Shown here in pieces: positions 1 to 8,348 of a stretch of DNA of 64,000 nt. The stretch lies in assembly GCA_016718845.1 (NCBI GenBank), contig JADKCK010000106.1:34969-98968 (forward strand), read 5' to 3'. This DNA comes from Sphingobacteriales bacterium (GTDB lineage Bacteria > Bacteroidota > Bacteroidia > Chitinophagales > UBA2359). Made by a program: the position numbers and the translations under genes. Positions within the stretch are counted from its first letter, which is position 1. Every line of letters begins with the position of its first letter. Under the pieces are notes generated by a model. It saw only the letters and a program-made list of their open reading frames with translations. It was not told the DNA's origin and did not search any database.

Positions 1-922
1 CGTTTGCAAAGGTTTCTATGATGTGGCACATGTGTTCGGGTGTTTCGTCGTAGCCACCAAAGGCGTTTGGCAAGCCTGCATTGGGGTAGCAGCTAATATA
101 ACAAGTAGCTATTTTGGACAGTTCGGCTAAGTACGGACGCATTTCTTCGGCTCCTAATGCACAATTTAGCCCAACGCTAAACAAAGGCGCGTGGCTAATA
201 GAGTTGTAAAATGCCTCGACGGTTTGCCCCGATAGGGTACGCCCACTTTGGTCAGTTATAGTAAACGACAACATAATGGGCAATTTGTTGCCTGTATCCT
301 CAAACAAATCGAGTACGGCATAAAGTGCAGCCTTGCAATTTAGTGTGTCGAAAACCGTTTCTATCAAAAAAATATCGGCTCCGCCATCCATCAAACCACG
401 TGCTTGCTCGTAGTAGGCATTGCGTATTTGGTCGAAGGTAACGCTGCGGTAAGCAGGGCGGTTAACATCGGGCGATAGCGATAAGGTTTGATTAGTAGGT
501 CCAAAGGCACCTGCCACAAAACGCGGTTTAGCGTTTGGGTGTTTTAACATAAACTCGGCAACGGCTTCTTTGGCAATTTGGGCAGCGGCTCGGTTTATGT
601 CGTATGATAGGTGTTGGAGTTGATAATCAGCTTGCGAAATAGCTTGAGCGTTAAAAGTATTGGTTTCGATGATGTCGGCACCTGCTTCTAAATATTGCGT
701 ATGTATTTCTTTGATGATATGGGGCTGTGTTAAACAAAGTAAATCGTTGTTGCCTTTTACATCAATGGGGTGGTTGGGCGGTATTAGGTTTCCGCGAAAC
801 TGAGATTCGGTAAGGCGGTAGCCCTGTATAAGGCTGCCCATTGCCCCATCTATCACTAAAATACGATTTTGCACGGCTTGGTGCAGTGCCAAACTTATGT
901 TGGCGTGTTGGTTGTTTTGCAT
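1..922 (-). CDS. metH: Methionine synthase, N-terminal homocysteine S-methyltransferase domain (partial)
   Basis: The frame is open from an ATG at 922-920 down to base 1, so the gene runs off the left edge; about 307 residues are visible. The translation matches the homocysteine-binding barrel of cobalamin-dependent MetH: GAMGS near residue 26, then ETNTF, a GPTN motif and a GLNCALG segment. Known role: transfer of methyl from methyltetrahydrofolate via cobalamin to homocysteine, in the cytosol. It could be a stand-alone homocysteine methyltransferase domain as in split MetH systems; the missing 3' part decides this. A TAnnTTTG promoter lies about 110 bases upstream, and I see no cobalamin or SAM riboswitch fold in that short leader. 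Confidence 0.9.
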   Translation of the reverse strand, partial: MQNNQHANISLALHQAVQNRILVIDGAMGSLIQGYRLTESQFRGNLIPPNHPIDVKGNNDLLCLTQPHIIKEIHTQYLEAGADIIETNTFNAQAISQADYQLQHLSYDINRAAAQIAKEAVAEFMLKHPNAKPRFVAGAFGPTNQTLSLSPDVNRPAYRSVTFDQIRNAYYEQARGLMDGGADIFLIETVFDTLNCKAALYAVLDLFEDTGNKLPIMLSFTITDQSGRTLSGQTVEAFYNSISHAPLFSVGLNCALGAEEMRPYLAELSKIATCYISCYPNAGLPNAFGGYDETPEHMCHIIETFAN

Positions 923-1032
923 GTTTCTTATTAGTTTAGGTGGATAAATGCACACAGATAAACAATAAGTAAATCCGTCTGTATGCGGTATTTATGTGTT
1001 GATAAAAGCACTATCTGGTACTTTTAATGCCG

Positions 1033-1040
1033 CAAAGATA
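1033..1040 (-). promoter_or_regulatory. Bacteroidota -7 element for metH
   Basis: Minus-strand TATCTTTG fits TAnnTTTG and sits 111 bases upstream of the metH ATG. No clear TTG is seen at the -33 position. The rest of the 923-1355 gap is AT-rich and shows no other gene or strong hairpin. Confidence 0.5.
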
Positions 1041-1355
1041 CAAACAAAATGCGGTTAAAATGCCTTTTGGGCGATAATGATTGTACAATAGTTTTTCTTT
1101 CCGCTAATTATCGTTAGCACCTGCAAAATAGCCCTTTTATCACCCCAATATTTACTCAACAAACAAAAACCACCGACTATATCTTAGATGACCATTATCC
1201 TAGATTTTTTGTTTAGATTTGGATTTTTAAATCAAAATGAAATAATCATTTTTAAAAATCTGTATCTAATCCCTAAAACCCGTGTACTATTGTGCGTAAC
1301 ACAAGGTAAATAAGTGTTTATAGCCCAACCTGCACAACCTAGCGTTAAAAATAGG

Positions 1356-3326
1356 TTAATCTTTCACTATTTTTGTTGTAACTATTTCCTTATTGGTTTG
1401 GAGGCTAATTATATAAACCCCCTTAACATAATTCGATAAATCTATTATTTCGTTTTGGTTGATTTTTGTTTTTTCAAACATTGTTTTACCTTCAATGCTT
1501 TTTATTGCTAATTTTTGAATGTTATTTTCTGTAAAATCAATATGTAAAATATCGTTGGCAGGGTTTGGGTAAATGGATATTCCTTTTTGTTGAAGCGTTT
1601 CGATACCGACAAACGTATTAACCGTAACCACAAAACTGCAAGTTTGGTTATTGCCAGCATTATCGGTAATTGTCCAGTTTATAGTTGTATTGCCTTCCGG
1701 AATTTGTGCGCCCGCAAGTGAAAATGCGACATTGTATAAATTTATAACGCTCGCAATACCGCAATTATCCGACGTTCCGGTAGGGTCAAATTGGGTGCCA
1801 TTTACGGTATAAAAATGTGATTGGTCTGCATCAACGGTTTGGTTTCCTACACAACTTATTGATGGATTTGTTACATCATCAATCACCACATTTTGGGTTT
1901 GGGTAGATGAGGTGCTTCCGCTGTTATAAACCCATATAACTGTGGTGGTGCCTTGTGAAATAATAGGCAATGATACGATGGGCGTACCAATAACGGCATT
2001 TCCGCAACCGTCGGTGGCGGTAGGTGGTGTAAGGCTTGTTACTGCGCACTCTGCCGTAACATTGGGCAGGGTTGCAAGATTAGGAACCGGCGGAGTATTA
2101 ATGTTACATTGTTCGTACACCCTTACATGACCGGCAGTCTCTCCGTTTCCGTTGTTGTAGGGTGCGCCAATAGCAAGAATGTTACCAACGGCATTTAAAC
2201 TCACAGCAATCCCCGGATATTGGTTGAGTGGTTCGCCCATAATCGTGTTGCCTGTTTGCAACCAACTGCCCGAAATATTTTCATATACGCGCACACTTCC
2301 ATCAATGTTGACACCACCTTCTATACCTCGCGACCCAATAGCAAGGATGTTGCCATTAGCATTTAAACTCACAGAACACCCCGATTCGTCGAAGTCATTT
2401 TCGCCATAAATATCTTCGCCTATTTGTGTCCAATTGCCCGAAATGTTCTGAAATACCTGCACATACCCGGGAGAAAAAAATCCCGGAGCGCCAATGGCAA
2501 GGGTGTTACCATTGGCGTTTAAACTGACGGAATATCCAAATAAATTTTCCTGAAAATAGCCATTTATATCCTGACCTATTTGTGTCCAATTGCCCGAAAC
2601 ATTTTGATATACCCGTACCTGACCAGCGGCGATGGCTCCGTTATCGTTACTGGCGGCAAATGCTCCAATGGCAAGGATATTGCCGGTTGCGTTTAAACTA
2701 ACAGAGCAGCCCGATTGGTCGGATTGATTTTCGCCCACAATATCTTCGCCTATTTGTGTCCAGTTGCCCGAAACATTTTGATATACCCGCACATCTCCTG
2801 CCCATGCTTCGTTTCTCACCGACCCAATTGCAAGGATGCTGCCATTGGCGCTTAAACTTACAGATTCGCCTGAGCGGTCGTCGGCAGCTTCGCCGTCAAT
2901 ATCTTGTCCTATCTGTGTCCAGTTACCTGCAATATTTTGATATACCCGCACGTGCCCGGCGTCGCTTCCGTTTCCGTCGTTTCGGGGGGCGCTAACAGCA
3001 ACAATGTCGCCGCCTGCACTCAAACTTACCGCGCTGCCAAATCTATCGCCGGCAGCTTCGCCAACAATATCGCTGCCTATTTGTGTCCAATTGCCGTCAT
3101 TGTTCTGATATACCCGCACCTGCCCGTCATCTATTCCAGTTTCGTCGGTGAGAGGTTCGCCTATGGCAACGATGTTGCCGTTAGCGCTCAAACTGACAGA
3201 GTAGCCCGAATAGCAGTCTTCAGTTTCGCCGTCTATGTCAACGCCTATTTGTGTCCAGTTTTGCGCTTGCAAATCAAACATTGCTGTAATCAGCAAAAGA
3301 ACGGATAAAAAGATTGTTTTTTTCAT
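1356..3326 (-). CDS. Secreted seven-repeat beta-propeller-like protein with HYR domain and T9SS sorting tail
   Basis: This 656-residue protein starts with a signal peptide (residues 1-21, ending LQAQ). Seven consecutive repeats of about 52-58 residues follow, each opening with NWTQIG or a variant and containing SVSLSANGNILAIG and VRVYQN-like strands. Seven such units suggest a seven-bladed propeller of the integrin-alpha/FG-GAP kind. After a proline-rich stretch come a HYR-like immunoglobulin-fold region (TDNAGN..C.F.V.V) and a C-terminal type A sorting domain beginning near YPNPANDILHIDF. It is probably exported by Sec, then by the type IX system, and held at the cell surface or released. 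Ligand and function are unknown. Confidence 0.85.
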   Translation of the reverse strand: MKKTIFLSVLLLITAMFDLQAQNWTQIGVDIDGETEDCYSGYSVSLSANGNIVAIGEPLTDETGIDDGQVRVYQNNDGNWTQIGSDIVGEAAGDRFGSAVSLSAGGDIVAVSAPRNDGNGSDAGHVRVYQNIAGNWTQIGQDIDGEAADDRSGESVSLSANGSILAIGSVRNEAWAGDVRVYQNVSGNWTQIGEDIVGENQSDQSGCSVSLNATGNILAIGAFAASNDNGAIAAGQVRVYQNVSGNWTQIGQDINGYFQENLFGYSVSLNANGNTLAIGAPGFFSPGYVQVFQNISGNWTQIGEDIYGENDFDESGCSVSLNANGNILAIGSRGIEGGVNIDGSVRVYENISGSWLQTGNTIMGEPLNQYPGIAVSLNAVGNILAIGAPYNNGNGETAGHVRVYEQCNINTPPVPNLATLPNVTAECAVTSLTPPTATDGCGNAVIGTPIVSLPIISQGTTTVIWVYNSGSTSSTQTQNVVIDDVTNPSISCVGNQTVDADQSHFYTVNGTQFDPTGTSDNCGIASVINLYNVAFSLAGAQIPEGNTTINWTITDNAGNNQTCSFVVTVNTFVGIETLQQKGISIYPNPANDILHIDFTENNIQKLAIKSIEGKTMFEKTKINQNEIIDLSNYVKGVYIISLQTNKEIVTTKIVKD

Positions 3327-3421
3327 GGTTAATTTTTTTTTTGGGGGTAGATAGGTAGATGATACGAAAGAGTACTATTTACACTAATTTTTATTAAAAC
3401 AGTGTTGTGTGTTATTGTATT

Positions 3422-4249
3422 TTATTTATTTTGTTTCCAAAATCCCCACCAATTATTTCTGGGTGTTTTTTGGCTGTTTTTATTTATATCATTAATTAGT
3501 TCTTCTGTTTTTTCTTCACCAATTTTTTCTTCCAAAATATCTTTTGAAAAAGCTTTAATTTCCTGATGAGGGTCTTTCAATCCTTCTATTAGTAAATTTA
3601 TTGCTTCTTTTCCGTCGCAATTTTTCAAGCCACGTATTACATGGTATCTAATTGGCGCAAATTTATCTTGTTTGGGGTCGTAATTATTGGTTGTTGTTAG
3701 CCCTATTTTAGATAGTCGTTCTAAATCGGTCATGGCTTCGTTTCCAATTAATTTAGCTAACACTTCTATTGATAATCCTACAGTTATAATTCTGTTTTTA
3801 TTAAATGGATTATCTCCTACCGGATTTGCCAATGGATTAAATTTAACAATTTGTTTTAGTTTAGGTACAGCTCTTTTTTCAAGTAAAAGCCCTATCTGAA
3901 CAATAATTTCTTCGTCAAGGCTTCTTCCAGCCGGATATTCATTAACTGGTGTTTCTTCTATTTTTTCAAGAAGTTCAACAAGTGCCAATCTTGTTTCTTC
4001 ATTATCAGGTGCGTTGACTAATAATTTTCTATCTTCTCCGGTATAAATACCTCCTAACGGAACACTTATTTTAGTAGGGTTATGATGAGGATGATTTATA
4101 CAATAGGTATAAAATGGATCTGATATTTCAATATTTCGGATAGTGCATAGTACAATGCCTTTTTTGTTTGAATTATGGTATCCTGGTTTCCCTTCGTTTT
4201 TTGAATTAAACCAGCATGTTCCACAACAATCAGAACCTCCGTTTGGCAT
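3422..4249 (-). CDS. Hypothetical protein with Cys/His-rich N-terminus and HEAT-like C-terminus
   Basis: I do not recognise this 275-residue protein as a named family. The N-terminal 60 residues hold CCGTC (C8, C9, C12), a later C near residue 35, and C50 followed by HPHH, an arrangement that could bind zinc or another metal. Residues from about 120 onward are predicted helical, with a HEAT-like unit near the end (DPHQEIKAFSKDILEEKIGE) and a lysine-rich tail. No signal peptide or membrane segment is visible. It stands alone between the secreted propeller protein and the etf terminator. Confidence 0.6.
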   Translation of the reverse strand: MPNGGSDCCGTCWFNSKNEGKPGYHNSNKKGIVLCTIRNIEISDPFYTYCINHPHHNPTKISVPLGGIYTGEDRKLLVNAPDNEETRLALVELLEKIEETPVNEYPAGRSLDEEIIVQIGLLLEKRAVPKLKQIVKFNPLANPVGDNPFNKNRIITVGLSIEVLAKLIGNEAMTDLERLSKIGLTTTNNYDPKQDKFAPIRYHVIRGLKNCDGKEAINLLIEGLKDPHQEIKAFSKDILEEKIGEEKTEELINDINKNSQKTPRNNWWGFWKQNK

Positions 4250-4276
4250 AGTTTTTATTTTTTTAGATGATAGGGT

Positions 4277-4323
4277 AAAAATGCAAAATACTCAATTATT
4301 GAAATGGGTTGCGTAACATCAGT
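4277..4323. repeat. Dispersed intergenic repeat, copy near 4.3 kb
   Basis: The stretch contains AAAAATGCAAAATACTCAAT, followed after a short gap by TTGCGTAACATCAGT. Nearly the same two blocks recur at 54563-54602 (AAAAATGCAAAATATTCAAT, TGCGTAATATCAGTT). The second block also appears inverted at 44809-44821. The spacing and order match in the 4.3 and 54.5 kb copies. Confidence 0.5.
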
Positions 4324-4470
4324 GATTATAGTAATGTAATTTGTTTTAATGGTGTTTGCTGGGTGTGGTATAAACTTTTACCAAGCACAAAAATACAAAA
4401 TTATTTTAAATCGAACAAATTTTAGGGGCATTTTTCTGCATTTTCTTTTTTATCTGGCAAAATATTTTAA

Positions 4471-4513
4471 AAAACACGCCAAACTTGCGATACTTGCAAG
4501 TTTGGCGTGTTTT
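4471..4513. terminator. Perfect 18-bp hairpin terminator downstream of etfA
   Basis: The arms AAAACACGCCAAACTTGC and GCAAGTTTGGCGTGTTTT are perfect complements around a 7-base loop, with A/T runs at both ends, so it can end transcription from either side. It lies 18 bases past the etfA stop. Confidence 0.85.
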
Positions 4514-4530
4514 ATTTGGCTTTTGGATAA

Positions 4531-5517
4531 TTAAGCGTGTTCGGCTTTAAAGCGTTTAACGGCTTCGGTTAGTTTGGGTAGTATTTCAAAGGCATCGCCC
4601 ACAATGCCATAATCGGCGGCTTTAAAAAATGGGGCTTCCGAATCTTTGTTAATAACCACAATTACTTTGCTGTTATTAACGCCCGCTAGGTGTTGTATGG
4701 CACCCGATATGCCAATGGCTATGTATAAATTGGGGCGGATGGTGATGCCCGTTTGCCCAACATGCTCGTGATGAGGGCGCCAGTGTACATCGGCAACGGG
4801 TCGCGAGCAGGCAGTTGTAGCACCTAATGCCGTAGCAAGGTCTTCTACTAGGTACCAGTTTTCGGGTCCTCGCATACCACGCCCTGCCGACACTACTAAT
4901 TCGGCTTCGGGCAAGGGTACGGCATCGCCGCTTTGTTTTTCGACAGATACTGTAGTTATTTTAAAATCGGCGGCACTAACCGATGGCGAAAATGCCGACA
5001 CCGAGCAGCTACCGCCACCCTTAGCAACCGAGTAGGCATTGGGGTTTAGCGAGATAATATTGGTGGCTCCGGCAAGCACACAATCGGCAAAGGCTTTGCC
5101 CGAAAACACCGACTTGCGCACCACCAAGGCACTACCATCAAGGGTAGGCAAGCTAACGGCACCTGCAATTAGTGGGGCTTTTAGGCGTACCGACAAACGC
5201 GGAGCAATGGCTTTGCCCCTGCTGTTGTGCGACAAAACAACTAAGTTTGCCCCAGTTTGTGCAGCAGCTTCGGCAATGGCTTTGGTAAAAGCACCCGAAT
5301 CGAAATTGTCGAATAGCGGGTTGTTTGCCCACAAAACATGGGTGGCTCCATAAGCACCTAAGCCAGCTACTGTGGCATCGGCGGCACTACCCAAAACAAG
5401 GGCAGTAACGCCCGCCGCGCCAGTAAGCTCGGCAACTTTGGTGGCATAACTAAGTGCCTCAAGGCTAACTTTTTTGATGTTGCCCCCAGCGTGGTCTATA
5501 TATACTAAAACAGACAT
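4531..5517 (-). CDS. etfA: Electron transfer flavoprotein alpha subunit
   Basis: At 328 residues it has the usual ETF-alpha length. The C-terminal FAD domain shows the family signatures GRGMRGPENW, the HVGQTG loop, LYIAIGISGAIQH and the KAADYGIVGD end. Known role: with ETF-beta it accepts electrons from acyl-CoA dehydrogenases and passes them to ETF-quinone oxidoreductase. It follows etfB by 106 bases on the same strand and is closed by a strong terminator. Its obvious partner in the window is the acyl-CoA dehydrogenase at 17.3-19.0 kb. Confidence 0.95.
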   Translation of the reverse strand: MSVLVYIDHAGGNIKKVSLEALSYATKVAELTGAAGVTALVLGSAADATVAGLGAYGATHVLWANNPLFDNFDSGAFTKAIAEAAAQTGANLVVLSHNSRGKAIAPRLSVRLKAPLIAGAVSLPTLDGSALVVRKSVFSGKAFADCVLAGATNIISLNPNAYSVAKGGGSCSVSAFSPSVSAADFKITTVSVEKQSGDAVPLPEAELVVSAGRGMRGPENWYLVEDLATALGATTACSRPVADVHWRPHHEHVGQTGITIRPNLYIAIGISGAIQHLAGVNNSKVIVVINKDSEAPFFKAADYGIVGDAFEILPKLTEAVKRFKAEHA

Positions 5518-5623
5518 TTGTTTAGGTTTTTTTGTAAATACCTTAGGTTACGAGTAAGTGATAACCCATTGTAGCCCAATATTAGGTATTTGTTTGTTTT
5601 TTAATTTTTTTGATTGATGCTAA

Positions 5624-6367
5624 TTAAATAACTTTTGCTTCTTCGTGTAGCAAACGGATAAGGTCGGCGGCGTTATCGGGGTCAATCAGTTTTACACTTG
5701 AGCGTGGAGCTGGTTTTTCGAACACTTTTACGCTTGCCAAATCGTTGATAGCAGCAGGTGCAACAACCGTTAAAGGTTTGCGACGCGACAACATAATACC
5801 TTGCATATTAGGTATTACTTGCTCTGCCATACCTTTTTGCGAGCTAATAACAAGGGGTGTAGCTGCGCTAAGGGTTTCTATACCGCCTTCTATTTCGCAT
5901 TTGGCAATGGCGGTATTGGCATCGGGCATGTCTAAATGGCTAGCCCCCGACAAGTAGGGCAGGTCTAACAATTCGGCAATCATACCGCCAACACTCGAGC
6001 CGTTGTAGTCAATCGTTTCTTTACCTGTAAGTATAAGGTCGTAGTTTTGCGAGCGTGCATACTCGGCAATTTGGGCAGCCACGCCATACGAGTCGGCTGC
6101 GTTAGTGTCAATACGCACGGCATCGTCGGCACCAATAGCCAAACCTTTACGAATGGTTTGTTCGTTTTCGGCACCACCTACGGTGATGGTGGTAACAGTA
6201 CCGCCGTGTTGTTTTTTCAACTCAATGGCACGTACAAGGGCATACCACTCATCGGTGGGGTTCATGATAAACGTTACCCCATTTGCATTAAATTGGGTAT
6301 TGTTGTCCACAAAATCAATCTTGGCAGCGGTGTCGGGTGTCTGACACACACAAACTAATATTTTCAT
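5624..6367 (-). CDS. etfB: Electron transfer flavoprotein beta subunit
   Basis: This 247-residue protein starts MKILVCVCQTPDTAAK and carries typical ETF-beta features: NPTDEWYALVRAIELK, then GADDAVRID, TGKETIDYNG and the Q-rich signature around ISSQKGMAEQVIPNMQGIM. The beta-first order (etfB then etfA) suggests one transcript from the promoter at 6412-6419. It binds AMP and half of the FAD environment in the ETF heterodimer. Confidence 0.95.
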   Translation of the reverse strand: MKILVCVCQTPDTAAKIDFVDNNTQFNANGVTFIMNPTDEWYALVRAIELKKQHGGTVTTITVGGAENEQTIRKGLAIGADDAVRIDTNAADSYGVAAQIAEYARSQNYDLILTGKETIDYNGSSVGGMIAELLDLPYLSGASHLDMPDANTAIAKCEIEGGIETLSAATPLVISSQKGMAEQVIPNMQGIMLSRRKPLTVVAPAAINDLASVKVFEKPAPRSSVKLIDPDNAADLIRLLHEEAKVI

Positions 6368-6411
6368 GTCTTTTTGAACGGTTTAAAAATGCTTTCGTCT
6401 GAAAAATCGTG

Positions 6412-6419
6412 CAAAGTTA
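6412..6419 (-). promoter_or_regulatory. -7 element for the etfBA operon
   Basis: Minus-strand TAACTTTG (TAnnTTTG) lies 45 bases upstream of the etfB ATG. The -33 element is not clear. It is divergent from the TPR-gene promoter about 190 bases away; the 6368-6717 gap holds just these two promoters. Confidence 0.55.
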
Positions 6420-6605
6420 CGTAAATTTATTTTCAAAAAAAATTGAAAGTTCAAACTAATTTTGTTTTAACGCACAAAAATAAGCAAAATGGCTTTTTTT
6501 ACGTTTAACACAACACAAAAAAGGCGTTTTTGTTTGATAACTTACGCAATTACTATCTTTTGTAAAGCCCAACAAATATTTACTAGTGCTTACAAATGCA
6601 ATACG

Positions 6606-6637
6606 TTTGGTAAAGTGTTGTTTTATTACTACTTTTG
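6606..6637 (+). promoter_or_regulatory. Near-consensus Bacteroidota promoter for the TPR gene
   Basis: TTTG at 6606-6609 and TACTTTTG at 6630-6637 are separated by exactly 20 bases, matching the TTTG-N~19-TAnnTTTG consensus. The start site would lie near 6643, which rules out a start codon at 6586 and supports translation from 6718. Confidence 0.8.
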
Positions 6638-6717
6638 CAGCTTCAATCTATAAATGCCTTTATTGGCAGATAATATCCAAACACTTCAATTTGTTTATCA
6701 CCACACAAAAATATATT

Positions 6718-7050
6718 ATGAGCGAGCGACTTGCGCAACTGCAAACTTTTTTGGCAAAATCGCCCAACGACCCTTTTTTGCAATACGCCACCGCCTTAGA
6801 GTACCTAAAATTATTGGATTACGATGCTGCCCTAAATATATTTACTACTTTAGTGACCAATAACCCAAATTATGTAGGTACTTATTACCACTTGGGTAAA
6901 TTGCAAGAAAAAATGGAGCAATTTAATCAAGCCTTGGATACCTATAAACAAGGTATGGAAGTAGCTACACGCCTTGCCGACCGCCACTCGTACAACGAAC
7001 TACAAGGCGCGTGGAACTTGCTAACCGACGAACTGTCGGATGATTGGTAG
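6718..7050 (+). CDS. Small TPR-repeat protein
   Basis: The protein has 110 residues, starts MSERLAQLQTFL, and consists of about two tetratricopeptide units (LEYLKLLDYDAALNIFTTLV and YYHLGKLQEKMEQFNQALDTY). It is a soluble, probably cytosolic helical adaptor. The start at 6718 was chosen because the promoter at 6606-6637 lies downstream of the longer frame's first codon. Its partner is unknown; it is divergent from etfB. Confidence 0.75.
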   Translation: MSERLAQLQTFLAKSPNDPFLQYATALEYLKLLDYDAALNIFTTLVTNNPNYVGTYYHLGKLQEKMEQFNQALDTYKQGMEVATRLADRHSYNELQGAWNLLTDELSDDW

Positions 7051-7114
7051 TTTAAAAAAAACACGCCCAATAAATTAACTGTTTTTTAGTAATTTATTTA
7101 AAATTTCTGTTAAA

Positions 7115-7906
7115 ATGAACATCAACCTAAACCATAAAAACGCCCTTGTTTGCGGCGGCAGCCAAGGCATTGGCAAAGCTACCGCCATAGAATTGGCACT
7201 AATGGGCGCAAACGTAACCCTATTTGCCCGCAACGCCGAGCGACTACAAACCGCACTTGCCGAGTTGCCCAATAACGGACACCAAGAACACGATTATATT
7301 GTTGCCGATTTTGGCGATACCGAACTAGTAGTATCGGTGGTTAAAAACTATATGCGCGAGTGTAACAAAACTTTTCAGGTGCTGATAAACAATACTGGCG
7401 GGCCGGCAGGCGGAGCCATTGTTGATGCCACATCTGCCCAACTTTTAGCCGCCTATCAAGCACACCTATTGGTTAGCCACAGCCTATCGCAGTTGCTCGT
7501 CGAGGGTATGCAAACATCGGGTTATGGGCGCATTATCAACATCATCTCCACTTCTGTCAAAGAGCCTATTGCAGGTTTGGGCGTATCTAACACCACCCGT
7601 TGGGCAGTAGCAGCATGGGCAAAAACCCTATCGGGCGAGGTAGGCAAATGGGGCATAACCGTAAACAACGTTTTGCCGGGCTTTACTGCCACACAACGCC
7701 TCGAAACGATTATTGATAATAAAGTGCAAAAAACAAAATCCGATAACCAAACCATCATCAAGCAAATGTATGCCGAAGTACCCCTGCAACGCTTTGCCGA
7801 ACCACACGAGGTAGCCGCCGCCGTTGCGTTTTTGGCATCGCCAGCCGCTGCCTATATAAGCGGTATAAACCTGCCTGTTGATGGCGGACGCACAAAATCG
7901 TTGTAA
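7115..7906 (+). CDS. Atypical short-chain dehydrogenase/reductase (FabG-like)
   Basis: This 263-residue protein has the Rossmann nucleotide motif GGSQGIG (residues 14-20), an NNTGG motif in place of NNAG, and the C-terminal PVDGGR end typical of FabG-like SDRs. The catalytic YxxxK is missing: aligned on the following AVAAWAKTL helix, the five positions read SNTTR. The family includes a subgroup with this change whose substrates are poorly known. It follows the TPR gene by 64 bases with no terminator visible between them and may be co-transcribed. Confidence 0.85.
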   Translation: MNINLNHKNALVCGGSQGIGKATAIELALMGANVTLFARNAERLQTALAELPNNGHQEHDYIVADFGDTELVVSVVKNYMRECNKTFQVLINNTGGPAGGAIVDATSAQLLAAYQAHLLVSHSLSQLLVEGMQTSGYGRIINIISTSVKEPIAGLGVSNTTRWAVAAWAKTLSGEVGKWGITVNNVLPGFTATQRLETIIDNKVQKTKSDNQTIIKQMYAEVPLQRFAEPHEVAAAVAFLASPAAAYISGINLPVDGGRTKSL

Positions 7907-8174
7907 AAATTGGGATAGTTGATTTGGGAGTGTTAATGCTTGTTTTTTTCGGTAAAAAATTAGTCCGAAAAAGAGATTTACTCCATGTTTGCATTAGGCT
8001 TTTTTAAGTATTATAAATTTTGTTTTTCAAATTTAAACAAAAGCTAAAACAATGACGTGGTTTTTTCTTTTTGAACAAAAGATTGTCCAGTAAAATGGCT
8101 ATTTGGTGTTAACAGGCTTTTGGTGGGCAACTCAACATCAGCAGTAAAAACTAAATCAATAATCAACAAGTAAT

Positions 8175-8210
8175 ACAACACACCTAAGCCCCAAAGCTTA
8201 GGTGTGTTGT
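8175..8210 (+). terminator. Hairpin downstream of the SDR gene
   Basis: ACAACACACCTAAGC and GCTTAGGTGTGTTGT form a perfect 15-bp stem around a 6-base loop. The U-tract is weak, so it may terminate poorly or stabilise the RNA 3' end. Apart from this and the DUF1015 promoter, the 7907-8348 gap shows nothing. Confidence 0.6.
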
Positions 8211-8258
8211 GCATAAAACTATACTACTCAAATGTATTAGGCGTATTTTACAAATTTT

Positions 8259-8290
8259 TTTGGACATCTCAAAAAAAAGTTGTACTTTTG
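8259..8290 (+). promoter_or_regulatory. Near-consensus promoter for the DUF1015 gene
   Basis: TTTG at 8259-8262, 20 bases, then TACTTTTG at 8283-8290. Transcription from about 8296 makes the ATG at 8349 the first usable start. Confidence 0.8.
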
Positions 8291-8348
8291 TGCTAAATTG
8301 CTGTTGATTTGGGCAGCAACATTTTTTCATTATAGCCTATTCTCTACC

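Noticed and set aside
923..1032. Cobalamin or SAM riboswitch upstream of metH
   Set aside because: The leader is only about 110 bases and no B12-box or SAM-type core is visible.
6586..6717. N-terminal extension of the TPR protein
   Set aside because: The near-consensus promoter at 6606-6637 lies inside it.
8280..8348. N-terminal extension of the DUF1015 protein
   Set aside because: Its first codon overlaps the promoter -7 element.
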